In this document: positions 16,348 through 23,498 of the stretch, piece after piece | How the letters are laid out: the number at the start of each line of letters is the position of its first letter | Numbering within the stretch: position 1 is the first letter of the stretch | Source: CALKAL01 sp051846895 | GTDB lineage: Bacteria > Bacillota > Bacilli > Bacillales > Alkalibacillaceae | Assembly: GCA_051846895.1 (NCBI GenBank) | Contig: JBPYCQ010000023.1 | Span: 1 to 26,265, forward strand | Reading direction: 5' to 3' | DNA length: 26,265 nucleotides | Position numbers and translations under genes: made by a program | Notes under the pieces: generated by a model | Database searches by the model: none | The model's input: only the letters and a program-made list of their open reading frames with translations | Told to the model about the DNA's origin: nothing

Positions 16348-16503
16348 TTGTTCAAACTTTAGTTGTGATTGTTCAAACATGAGCTATATTTGTTCAAACA
16401 TGGTGAGTAATTTTTCAAACTTACACAGTATTTGTTCAAAATAGCCTTATGATTGTCCAAAGCAGCATGACGTTTGTTCAAAGATGCCAGGAAATTGTTC
16501 AAA
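16348..16503. repeat. Array of eight TTGTTCAAA motifs at exact 21-nt period
   Basis: TTGTTCAAA or a one-base variant (TTTTTCAAA, TTGTCCAAA) starts at 16348, 16369, 16390, 16411, 16432, 16453, 16474 and 16495: 21 nt each time, with variable 12-nt spacers. It is the reverse complement of the motif at 3207-3341. It lies just after the glmM terminator and before the glmS promoter. No transposase end or known regulator site matches it. Reading units as heptapeptides gives repeats of CSNxxxx but with an in-frame stop, and there is no start with a ribosome binding site. Confidence 0.95.
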
Positions 16504-16565
16504 CCCATGGTTACAAATGTCTTTAAAATAGTACTAAACCCAATAGTCCGTAATAAAAATTTAAA

Positions 16566-16594
16566 TTGACCTACTAAAAAATCAAAAGTAAAAT
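16566..16594 (+). promoter_or_regulatory. glmS promoter
   Basis: TTGACC at 16566-16571, a 17-nt spacer and TAAAAT at 16589-16594, about 50 bp upstream of the ribozyme. Confidence 0.7.
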
Positions 16595-16649
16595 ATTAAT
16601 TACGCCTTATAAATTATTCAAAAATAGAAAGGTGGGTAGAAGGGTAAAC

Positions 16650-16795
16650 TAATGAAGCGCCAGGACTATTCTTAAAATTTAAGAATAGTTGACGAGGTGG
16701 AGGTTCATCGAGTATTTCGGCGGATGCCTCCCGGTTGCACATCTCAACTGTAACGTTTTAAGTAAAAACATAAAGGTGACTTTATGCACAAACAC
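16650..16795 (+). ncRNA. glmS: glmS ribozyme-riboswitch
   Basis: Glucosamine-6-phosphate-activated self-cleaving ribozyme in the glmS leader. The conserved elements appear in order: the cleavage context AA|GCGCC (cut between 16656 and 16657), a variable P1 stem (ACTATTCTTAA with TTAAGAATAGT), GTTGACGAGG, TTTCGGCGGATGCCTCCCGG, TAACGTTTTAAGTA, and the closing AAGGTGACTTTA. When GlcN6P is plentiful, cleavage destabilises the mRNA and lowers GlmS synthesis. The 3' boundary is approximate. Confidence 0.95.
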
Positions 16796-16826
16796 TTAGA
16801 ACAAGATGATCAAAATTAGAATACGA

Positions 16827-16873
16827 GAAAGGGGCAAACGAATGCCCCATTATAGGATTTGTTTGCCTCTTTC
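16827..16873 (+). promoter_or_regulatory. Alternative hairpins between ribozyme and glmS start
   Basis: GAAAGGGGCAAACGAAT (16827-16843) can pair at 15 of 17 positions with ATTTGTTTGCCTCTTTC (16857-16873). A competing smaller hairpin, GGGGCA (16831-16836) with TGCCCC (16843-16848), uses the same left arm. The structure ends five bases before the ribosome binding site AGGAGGT. There is no U run after it, so it is not an ordinary terminator. Confidence 0.6.
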
Positions 16874-16892
16874 AAACAGGAGGTAACCGATT

Positions 16893-18689
16893 ATGTGTGG
16901 AATTGTAGGATATATTGGAAAAAACGATGCAAAAGAGATTTTATTGAACGGATTAGATAAACTAGAATACCGAGGTTATGATTCAGCTGGAATTGCCGTT
17001 CATTCAAATGAAGACATTAATCTGTTTAAAGTAAAAGGAAGAATTGCAACATTACGTGAAGCCGTTAATGAAAATGTGAAAGCATCGATTGGAATTGGCC
17101 ATACACGTTGGGCAACACACGGTGAGCCAAGTGAAACGAATGCTCACCCACATCAAAGTTCATCAAAAAGATTTACTTTAGTTCATAATGGAGTTATTGA
17201 AAACTACGAGGAACTTAAAACAACTTATCTAGAAGATGTTCACTTTACGAGTGAAACAGATACTGAGGTCATCGTTCAACTACTGGACTATTTTATTGAT
17301 AGAACTGAAGATACTCTCGAAGCTTTCCGTAACACCGTTTCAGTTTTGCACGGTTCTTATGCTTTAGCGATGCTAGACAAGGAAAATCCAGAAGTCATCT
17401 ATGTAGCCAAAAATAAAAGCCCTCTCCTTGTTGGCTTGGGCGATGACTTTAACGTTGTTGCGAGTGATGCAATGGCGATGCTACAAGTGACTGACCAGTT
17501 CGTCGAATTAATGGATGAAGAGATCGTTATCGTTACAAAAAATCATGTAGAGAAATTAGACGGAACTCCTTTAGAACGCGCACCATTTCAAGCTGAGATT
17601 GATGCGAGTGATATTGAAAAAGGAACATATCCACATTTCATGTTAAAAGAAATTGACGAGCAACCAGCTGTCATCCGACATATCATTCAAACGTATCAAA
17701 ATGAAGAAGGCAAAATTAATTTAGATGAAGACATCCGTCAAGCAATGAAAAACTGTGATCGCATTTATATTATCGCAGCTGGAACGAGTTATCACGCAGG
17801 CCTAATCGGAAAAGAATTTATAGAAAAGCTAGCAAAAATACCGACTGAAGTGCACATCGCAAGTGAATTTTCTTATAATATCCCTTTATTATCTGAAAAC
17901 CCACTATTTATTTATATCTCACAAAGTGGAGAAACAGCAGACTTACGTGCGGTTCTAGTTGAGACGAATAGACTCGGTCACCCCGCGCTAACCATTACGA
18001 ACGCACCAGGGTCAACCCTTTCTCGTGAAGCCGACTATACGTTACTTTTACATGCAGGACCAGAAATAGCCGTAGCTTCAACCAAAGCATACACAGCACA
18101 ATTAGCCGTACTCGCATTACTTGCCGTGGATACAGCATATATAAAAGGTTTTGAATTAGAATTTGATCCATTAAAAGAACTCGGAATCATCTCAAGTGTA
18201 ATGGAAACACTATGCGATCAAAAAGATCAATTTGAACACATTGCAAAAAACTATTTAGCAACTACACGCAATTGCTTCTTTATCGGCCGTGGATTAGATT
18301 ATTTTGTCGGTTTAGAAGGCGCCTTAAAGCTAAAAGAAATCTCTTACATCCAAGCAGAAGGATTCGCTGGAGGAGAACTCAAACACGGAACCATTGCCTT
18401 AATTGAAGACGGGACACCAGTTATCTCACTAGCAACACAAGAACATGTGAACAGCTCCATACGAAGCAATGTACAAGAAGTTGTCACACGAGGCGCAAAT
18501 GCATGTGTGATTAGTCTAGAGGGCCTAGATAGAGATGGTGATTCATTCATAATTCCAGTAGTTTACTCATTATTTACACCATTAGTCTCTGTTATACCTT
18601 TACAACTCATTTCCTATTACGCAGCACTACACCGCGGTTGTGACGTTGATAAGCCGAGGAATTTGGCGAAGTCGGTGACGGTGGAGTAG
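16893..18689 (+). CDS. glmS: Glutamine-fructose-6-phosphate aminotransferase GlmS
   Basis: Makes glucosamine-6-phosphate from fructose-6-phosphate and glutamine, the first committed step of amino-sugar synthesis. It has 598 residues: an N-terminal glutaminase domain with nucleophile Cys after the start Met (MCGIVGYIG), then two SIS domains (one includes ISQSGETADLRA, the other GRGLDYFVGLEGALKLKEIS). The C-terminus PRNLAKSVTVE is the conserved end whose DNA is the recognition site of Tn7 TnsD proteins. The ribosome binding site AGGAGGT is eight bases before the ATG. It is controlled by the ribozyme. Confidence 0.98.
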   Translation: MCGIVGYIGKNDAKEILLNGLDKLEYRGYDSAGIAVHSNEDINLFKVKGRIATLREAVNENVKASIGIGHTRWATHGEPSETNAHPHQSSSKRFTLVHNGVIENYEELKTTYLEDVHFTSETDTEVIVQLLDYFIDRTEDTLEAFRNTVSVLHGSYALAMLDKENPEVIYVAKNKSPLLVGLGDDFNVVASDAMAMLQVTDQFVELMDEEIVIVTKNHVEKLDGTPLERAPFQAEIDASDIEKGTYPHFMLKEIDEQPAVIRHIIQTYQNEEGKINLDEDIRQAMKNCDRIYIIAAGTSYHAGLIGKEFIEKLAKIPTEVHIASEFSYNIPLLSENPLFIYISQSGETADLRAVLVETNRLGHPALTITNAPGSTLSREADYTLLLHAGPEIAVASTKAYTAQLAVLALLAVDTAYIKGFELEFDPLKELGIISSVMETLCDQKDQFEHIAKNYLATTRNCFFIGRGLDYFVGLEGALKLKEISYIQAEGFAGGELKHGTIALIEDGTPVISLATQEHVNSSIRSNVQEVVTRGANACVISLEGLDRDGDSFIIPVVYSLFTPLVSVIPLQLISYYAALHRGCDVDKPRNLAKSVTVE

Positions 18690-18720
18690 TAAGGAGTTTA
18701 AAGATAAATATTTTTGTGTA

Positions 18721-18780
18721 TCTGTAACTCCCGCTTACAATTTGTAACTAAGTCTTACAATATGTAAGTAAGTTTTACAA
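18721..18780. repeat. Three abutting 20-bp sites, candidate TnsB-binding sites (glmS-proximal end)
   Basis: TCTGTAACTCCCGCTTACAA, TTTGTAACTAAGTCTTACAA and TATGTAAGTAAGTTTTACAA follow each other without gaps. The consensus AACTAAGTnTTACAA recurs inverted at 20017-20203. Confidence 0.85.
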
Positions 18781-18842
18781 AAAGGGGATAAGGCAGACGA
18801 CATTTATGTACTTGGTTCTTATGTAATTATTCTACCGAATCA

Positions 18843-18884
18843 GAATCGGGAACGTACCGTTGGTACGCATTCTCGGTTCTTTTT
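18843..18884 (+). terminator. Long terminator hairpin downstream of glmS
   Basis: GAATCGGGAA-CGTACC pairs with GGTACG-(CA)-TTCTCGGTTC, including G-T wobbles, followed by TTTTTCTTT. It shares much of its sequence with the terminator at 19820-19862. Confidence 0.8.
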
Positions 18885-19372
18885 CTTTGCCCAAATTAAA
18901 CCCGCTTCTGGCTATTATCTCCACTTCTTCATCCTTCCCTCTACTCAGTTCCGCTTCTTATCCCCAAACTTTCATTCAAGCCTTTCAATTCTTATACTCA
19001 TGCCTTTTCCCACTCTTTTTCATATACTCTTCCGCTTCATCCTGCTTTTTTCAATTACGAAAGGTATTATCATACTCTTCCATCTTTTTTTGTCAGGCTT
19101 TTTTTTCTGGCATTCTTATCGATTCTTTAATCAGTCATTTCTGGTTCTTTTTCGAATTTATGCTTGAAAGACCTTCGGTCTTTTCCAGTAGTATCAAGGC
19201 TTGAAGGGGTAAAGCAGGGGTTCGACACCTAAACCATTGCCCTGATCTTAGTTCCGATGTATTATTGTTACACAAGCGATAGATGACCTTCCTCAAAGGA
19301 TGTGCTTATCCCCTCTTCAAGCACTCCCGTCTGACGCTTACCACAAACTAAACCCCAAAGGAGACCACAAAA
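18885..19372. other. No intact gene; possible structured RNA leader and decayed minus-strand coding
   Basis: 18885-19160 is pyrimidine-rich on the plus strand. Its complement reads as Lys/Glu-rich stretches interrupted by several stops, perhaps a decayed gene. AAAGACC (19167-19173) pairs with GGTCTTT (19177-19183), a short terminator-like hairpin. GCTTGAA-GGGG-TAAAGCA (19199-19216) is complementary, with small bulges, to TGCTTAT-CCCC-TCTTCAAGC (19303-19322), enclosing about 86 nt just upstream of the 148-residue gene. This could be a folded leader RNA. Confidence 0.4.
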
Positions 19373-19819
19373 ATGTCCACAAAGAAAACCAACCAAAAGA
19401 AATTCAAAAGAACGTTATTAAACCTCACTAAACTTGAAAGAGAGCTTCAAGCAGGCTTTGAAAAGGAAGCAATTGAAAGATATAGAAAAGATGCTTCTTT
19501 GTTTATTAAGATTGTCAGGGAATACCTAAATAATTATATAGAGAGTCATGACGAAGAAGTTGAGATAGAGAAGAATCTGAACATTGTACGTTTTGTCGGT
19601 GAATTGGAAGTCACTTTAGATATTATGATAGGTATAAATGGCAAGGTAGATGAAAAAGTAAAGCGAATTGTTCGGTTACTGATGGAGATATATCAGGAAC
19701 TTAACCAATCTTTACTTCATCTCAATATCAATTACAAAGCAGTAGAAAAACAGAAGTTCAGTGACTTGGAATCAATCATAGATGGCTTTATGAAAGTAAG
19801 TGAGGATATTCCGTTCTAA
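19373..19819 (+). CDS. Hypothetical helical protein carried in the Tn7-like element
   Basis: This is a 148-residue protein I do not recognise. It starts with a basic segment (STKKTNQKKFKRT) and is otherwise strongly charged and predicted helical, with heptad-like Leu/Ile spacing (LLNLTKLERELQAGFEKEAI, VKRIVRLLMEIYQELNQSLL), so coiled coil or a helical bundle is likely. There are no membrane segments and no cysteine. AAAGGAG lies eight bases before the ATG, and a strong terminator begins one base after the stop, so it is a self-contained transcription unit. As the only intact gene between the inverted ends it would be the cargo. A DNA-binding or regulatory role is possible but unsupported. Confidence 0.7.
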   Translation: MSTKKTNQKKFKRTLLNLTKLERELQAGFEKEAIERYRKDASLFIKIVREYLNNYIESHDEEVEIEKNLNIVRFVGELEVTLDIMIGINGKVDEKVKRIVRLLMEIYQELNQSLLHLNINYKAVEKQKFSDLESIIDGFMKVSEDIPF

Positions 19820-19862
19820 GGATCGAGTAGCGTACCATCGGTACGCCATTCGGTTCTTTTTT
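19820..19862 (+). terminator. Terminator of the cargo gene
   Basis: GGATCGAGT-A-GCGTACC pairs with GGTACGC-C-ATTCGGTTC (16 bp including wobbles) around ATC, followed by TTTTTT. It is a sequence relative of the hairpin at 18843-18884. Confidence 0.88.
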
Positions 19863-20016
19863 ATGGGATAAATAGAAGGGGGAATGAGCAGGAAGAATAG
19901 CCTGAAAAGGCTCGAAGAAGAAATGTATCAAGACTATTTGAAGTTGAAAAACGTGGAGAATGCATGAGGAAAAATATGAAAAACCCCTCTTCCTTATCCA
20001 TATTCCTTACCTCAAC

Positions 20017-20203
20017 TTTGTAAAACTTAGTTCCATTTTCAGATAACTTGAAGCGGTTTTTTTGCCTGATTTCTGTAAGAAATTGCGGTTTTCTTTGTAA
20101 AACTTAGTTAAATTGAAAGGGGAGATTTTAAGGGAGGAAAAGGGTATGAGGTCAAGTGGGAGAGGGGATTGAGGGGGATGGGGTGGCGTTGTAAAACTTA
20201 GTT
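20017..20203. repeat. Three dispersed TTGTAAAACTTAGTT sites, candidate TnsB-binding sites (distal end)
   Basis: TTGTAAAACTTAGTT occurs at about 20018-20032, 20095-20109 and 20189-20203, spaced 77 and 94 bp. Its reverse complement AACTAAGTTTTACAA matches the consensus of the sites next to glmS, so the two sets face each other. 19863-20016 holds only a 27-codon frame (19884-19967, SRKNSLKRLEEEMYQ...) with a poorly placed ribosome binding site, which I do not call. Confidence 0.8.
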
Positions 20204-20215
20204 TCAAAGGCATAG

Positions 20216-20600
20216 TGGATTAAAGAGGGTAGAGGAACTGGCAATGGAGCAGATTATCAGCCGTGGCTAAAAATTCAAGACGTGCCCCCATTAGGTAGGT
20301 CAACGAGATTAAAAGGCATAAAAACCGGTAGACAACATGAATTTTTGTCGGGTTTGGAGAGAAACTATTTCTATATGACTGAATTTTCCGATTTCGTCTT
20401 TGATATTCGAGAACAATTTCCTTTATTACCACAAGAAGAGACTATTGTCATTGTGGAAGAGCTTAGAATTAAACACCCATCTGATCCAAAAACAGGGGAA
20501 CCTATTGTAATGACAACGGACTTTTTATTAACAGTTAATAAAGGACAAGGTATATTTGAAGTAGCCCATACAATCAAAATGAAGGATGAATTACTAAAAG
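20216..20600 (+). pseudogene. tnsA: Tn7-like transposase endonuclease TnsA, truncated at both ends
   Basis: TnsA cuts the 5' ends of Tn7-like elements. The readable frame starts right after the mini-element boundary with KEGRGTGNGADYQPWLKIQD, the conserved TnsA N-terminal region, but has no start codon of its own. It continues GRSTRLKGIKTGRQHEFLSG, LERNYFYMTEFSDFVFDIRE, QFPLLPQEE and MTTDFLLTV to VAHTIKMKDELL. The expected catalytic residues are present: E in LERNYF, D in TTDF, K in TIK. After this the frame turns into unrelated sequence overlapping the tnsE frame. The first 15-20 residues and the C-terminal domain are missing. Confidence 0.82.
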
Positions 20601-21219
20601 AACATATACCTCAGTCCCTAGAGTCAAACGGATTAAACGTGGATCCGCCAAGCAACGTTTGGAAGAGGATGAAAATACAAAGAGGTACTATGGTGACAAT
20701 GATTCTATTCGTTCTACAGCAGATAGCGGTGGTCAGCAACTGGCTAGGGGATTGGAACATCAAATGCTGCACGAAATTAAGGCTCAAGGGGAACTGCAGG
20801 ATTTTATCAATGTCTTGAAAATATTGGAGCAATATTCAGAGGTAAAAGCAATTCGGGCATTTACAGATGTGTTACCAGATGGGCTAGGAGAACGGAAATT
20901 TACGAAGCTTAGCGACGGCATTACTAAAAGACGTTATGTGATTGCTGAGGTATATATGATCCATGGTGGTCGCTTTAATATTATCGAGATAGAACGCGAA
21001 AACCGATCTTTATCCACTCTTATTTTATCCTTACCCTTGAAGCGGGATTGGAGTACAATTTATTGTAACTTACTGATAAACCTTATCAATACTAGCGGAG
21101 TATGGACGAGCAAATCATTAAAAACTATTGAAACTAAAGGGGTGAAAATTGTTAAATGCAAACATAGCCGTAAAGGAATAAAACATAGGTCAAGAATGTT
21201 GCTAAACAAATTATTGTAA
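20590..21219 (+). pseudogene. tnsE: Tn7-like target-selection protein TnsE, C-terminal part
   Basis: The frame opens around 20590 without a proper start and runs to a natural stop. It contains features I associate with the TnsE C-terminal domain: GGQQLARGLEHQMLHEI, LQDFINVLKILEQ, LPDGLGERKFTKLSDGITKR, RRYVIAEVYMIHGGRFNIIE, IERENRSLSTLIL, and the end KCKHSRKGIKHRSRMLLNKL. TnsE directs Tn7 to replicating or conjugating DNA. Here its N-terminal part is gone and the tnsA remnant is joined directly to it, so one deletion removed tnsB, tnsC, tnsD and parts of tnsA and tnsE. A TTG start at 20659 is possible but gives only the C-terminal domain. Confidence 0.75.
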
Positions 21220-21293
21220 CGAATCGATTTTGTCTAAAGATAGGCAGTTTTTCATAAAGATTTCTTCAAAATAATCTTTTTGATTAAACTAGA

Positions 21294-21312
21294 GTTATCA
21301 AAAGTTGATAAC
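21294..21312. promoter_or_regulatory. Perfect 8-bp inverted repeat before a small ORF
   Basis: GTTATCAA and TTGATAAC flank AAG, four bases before the AGGGGG ribosome binding site of the 47-codon frame. This could be an operator or an mRNA hairpin. Confidence 0.4.
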
Positions 21313-21328
21313 CAAGGGGGATAAAAAG

Positions 21329-21472
21329 TTGAAAATAATAGAACAAAAGATGGCAAAAAATAGATTTTCAGGATATCAAAAAGTGGACCATTTCCACTCC
21401 TCAGAAGGGATTTTAAATAGTTGGAATAAAGGAGTTCATGAAGTTATATCAAAGGATATTGCGGTATTTTAA
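21329..21472 (+). CDS. Short ORF of unknown function
   Basis: A 47-codon frame starts at TTG with AAGGGGG eight bases upstream. The peptide begins MKIIEQKMAKNRFSGYQK, is hydrophilic and contains VDHFHSSEGILNSWNKGV. I do not recognise it. It ends two bases before the ISL3-like scrap, so it may itself be a truncated gene. The rest of 21220-21328 shows nothing. Confidence 0.3.
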   Translation: MKIIEQKMAKNRFSGYQKVDHFHSSEGILNSWNKGVHEVISKDIAVF

Positions 21473-21474
21473 GA

Positions 21475-21522
21475 TGGTTCCAAAGTAAGATGACTAACGG
21501 GTTATTAGAAGGAATTAACCGA
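21475..21522 (+). pseudogene. ISL3-family transposase scrap
   Basis: The short frame WFQSKMTNGLLEGIN matches the motif near the C-terminus of ISL3-type transposases, where S-K-(I/L/M)-T-N-x-x-(I/L/V)-E-G-(I/F/M)-N is conserved. Similarity stops directly afterwards. No terminal repeats are seen. Confidence 0.55.
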
Positions 21523-21621
21523 ACCTATTCCCTTGTCAGGTTTTGTGTTTTAACTTTTCTAGTAAATCAAAAGCCTTTCTGGCAGGCATATGGTAGACTA
21601 TCATTTACTCTATTAATTTAT

Positions 21622-21661
21622 TTTTCCAACACTAATATAGCTTTTCCAACACTAATATAGC
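21622..21661. repeat. Perfect 20-bp tandem duplication
   Basis: TTTTCCAACACTAATATAGC occurs twice without gap. It is noncoding. The remaining sequence up to 21716 shows no gene. Confidence 0.9.
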
Positions 21662-21716
21662 TAGGAAGCCGAATATATAGATTCTTTCAATCTATTTAAC
21701 TACTACTATTTTGAAT

Positions 21717-21745
21717 TTGCGTCTAACTCTGTTATATGATAGAAT
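21717..21745 (+). promoter_or_regulatory. Candidate promoter of the secreted-protein pseudogene
   Basis: TTGCGT (21717-21722), a 17-nt spacer and TAGAAT (21740-21745), 66 bp before the ATG. Confidence 0.5.
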
Positions 21746-21811
21746 TTATACAAGATAATGGAATTTACAAACTAGACATTATCTAATTTTTTTTTATTAG
21801 GAGAGGATAAG

Positions 21812-22802
21812 ATGAAAAAGATCATAACAATGGTTCTTGTATTGGGAATATTTTTCATCATTGGTTCGGCAAGCGTATCTGCAGACGAGAATACTAATTC
21901 CCAAGAACAATAAATTCAAGAACTTTATGGTGAAAGGGCTAAAATTCTAGCCGAAGAAGAAGTAGATAATAAGAAATTAAAGAAAGTAGAAAAGGAATTA
22001 GAAAAACTGGGAGTTGAGTTTTTAACAACAGAAGAGGTTAAAAAGCAATTTCCAAATAAAAAAAATGAAAAGTATATAAGACAGAACTTTGATGAAAGTG
22101 AACTTTCTTTAGTTGCTCCGCAAGTATCAGTGCCTAGTTCTCCAAACATTACATGGTCAACATATCGTTCAACTGTATATTCAGATGGAAAAACCTATGA
22201 TGTACAGCGCCTAGTTGCTCAAGCTAAAAATACTAGGTGCTAACATTCATTATTCAGGATATAAATCTGTTAGATCAACGTATAATTGGAAAGCTGGAAG
22301 TATGAACTTACTAGCAACAGGTGCTAAGACTGCTGCAGGGAAAATGCCAGGTGTAGGATATGCTATTACTGCATATGATGCAGTTAAAGGTTTCACTACA
22401 GGGATCAGCAGATACACAACGATTACGGATGCAGATATAATGTACGATTGGAATTTACAAACGACAGCTGTATTTAGTTACGTTAAATTAACTCATCAAT
22501 CTGACTCTTATCAAAATTTATCATATATTTCTACCAGACTAGATGGAATTAATGGATATACAGTCCATACTTTTGAGAACACTGACGACGGAACTTTGGA
22601 TCTCGGTACAAACCGTGACGGTAGAGATGTGACAGTAATACCTTCAGGGTATGATAGTGGATTCAATGCTGTTGCTGCATACAATTCTCCATACGCTAAA
22701 TCAAGAGCTACCGTAACTCGATATGATATTGGTGGAATCGAAGGAAGTAATGTAACATATATTTATCTTATTGATCCAGTATTCCCAGCTCATATCTATT
22801 AA
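21812..22802 (+). pseudogene. Secreted protein of unknown function, broken by a stop and a frameshift
   Basis: An ATG with AGGAG upstream begins a clear signal peptide (MKKIITMVLVLGIFFIIGSA, then SVSADE). A TAA at 21911-21913 interrupts after 33 codons, but the same frame continues with IQELYGERAKILAEEEVDN and coiled KKLKKVEKELEKLG to VPSSPNITWSTYRSTVYSDG. A +1 shift between about 22222 and 22240 is needed to continue into LGANIHYSGYKSVRSTYNWK and KAGSMNLLATGAKTAAGKMP, ending FPAHIY. The intact product would be about 330 residues, exported, with a helical front and a beta-rich C-terminal part. I recall similar uncharacterised exported proteins in Bacillus, but cannot assign a role. Confidence 0.75.
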
Positions 22803-22822
22803 TTTAATACTTTTAAATCATT

Positions 22823-22871
22823 AAAAAGAGAAGGTATTCAAAATAAATATTAATGAATACCATCTCTTTTA
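22823..22871 (+). terminator. Terminator after the secreted-protein pseudogene
   Basis: AAAAGAGA-A-GGTATTCA pairs with TGAATACC-A-TCTCTTTT around an AT-rich loop. The A- and T-rich flanks allow it to work in both directions. Confidence 0.8.
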
Positions 22872-23016
22872 TAATGGATTTTCCTTATTAATTAGTTCAT
22901 CAAATAATACATTAATGTGCTCCGGCTCAACAGCTACTTAGATCCCTAGAAACAACCTATAAAAAGATGTTAAAATTATATTATAGTTTTATCACCTAAA
23001 AGAGGAGAGTAAAATA

Positions 23017-23400
23017 GTGAAAAAATTACTTATGTCTTTGTTTCTTTTACTAATTCTCTTAACTGGATGTAAGAGTGATGAATTATCTGATACTTCTAGC
23101 CCAGCTATGACAATTTCTAAGATGGACTTTTTATCCGGAGATTTATTATATGAAGACTTTAAAAAATTATTTGAAGATGGAAAAGAGAATGAATATATCA
23201 AAAAAAAATACGAATTAGTTAGACAAACTAGGGCTAATAGAAGTATTATTTATACATTTAGTTTAATTAGATATGAGAATAACAAGTCATTGTTGGTTCA
23301 TTTAAGACACGATAAAGATTCAGATGATTATTATATTCACGATGTTATTGAGGTTCCAGACGATGTTGCATCATTTTTTGAGAAAGAGTTATCCAACTAA
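23017..23400 (+). CDS. Small lipoprotein of unknown function
   Basis: A 127-residue protein has a lipoprotein signal peptide (KKLLMSLFLLLILLTGCKSD). The lipobox is LTGC and the modified Cys is residue 18. The mature part of about 110 residues is acidic and soluble-looking (KMDFLSGDLLYEDFKKLFED ... HDVIEVPDDVASFFEKEL). It starts at GTG 23017 with AGAGGAGAG eight bases upstream. The gene is intact, unlike its neighbour, and flanked by terminators, so it is a single transcription unit. It may be an immunity or adhesion accessory of the mobile region, but nothing in the sequence shows this. Confidence 0.75.
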   Translation: MKKLLMSLFLLLILLTGCKSDELSDTSSPAMTISKMDFLSGDLLYEDFKKLFEDGKENEYIKKKYELVRQTRANRSIIYTFSLIRYENNKSLLVHLRHDKDSDDYYIHDVIEVPDDVASFFEKELSN

Positions 23401-23460
23401 CCTAAGAACAAAATAACGTTCTCTCCATACTTAGTCCATACAGATCTCAATGGAATTTAA

Positions 23461-23498
23461 AGAAGATGACTCCTGTAAAATACAGAAGGTCATCTTCT
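23461..23498 (+). terminator. Long hairpin after the lipoprotein gene
   Basis: AGAAGATGAC pairs with GTCATCTTCT (10 bp), with an inner CTGTA/TACAG stem. The U tract is poor (AAATGTTGTT), so termination is probable but not certain. Confidence 0.6.

Larger units (their letters stand above)
18715..20214. mobile_element. Mini Tn7-like element at the glmS attachment site (ends only, no transposase)
   Basis: The left boundary TGTGTATC starts exactly 25 bp after the glmS stop, the classic Tn7 insertion distance. Three abutting 20-bp sites (18721-18780) follow, and three dispersed sites of the same family in inverted orientation lie at 20017-20203. This asymmetry, packed sites at the glmS-proximal end and spread sites at the other, is how TnsB-binding sites are arranged in Tn7. 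Aligned from outside, the two ends share the pattern TnTGnnTnTGnAACT before the first TTACAA. The right terminus (near 20214, reading TATGCC inward) is degenerate. The 5 bp outside the ends, ATTTT and GTGGA, do not match. The interior has one small gene and no tns gene. Confidence 0.65.

Noticed and set aside
18860..19204. 114-codon frame rich in Ser and Phe
   Set aside because: It starts inside a terminator, has no ribosome binding site, and its composition is that of a pyrimidine-rich strand read out of frame.
18710..20219. 5-bp target duplication of the mini Tn7-like element
   Set aside because: ATTTT on the left and GTGGA on the right do not match at the boundaries I can define.
20282..20818. 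A single intact 178-residue protein
   Set aside because: Only the first two thirds resemble TnsA; the remainder is an out-of-frame reading of the tnsE remnant.
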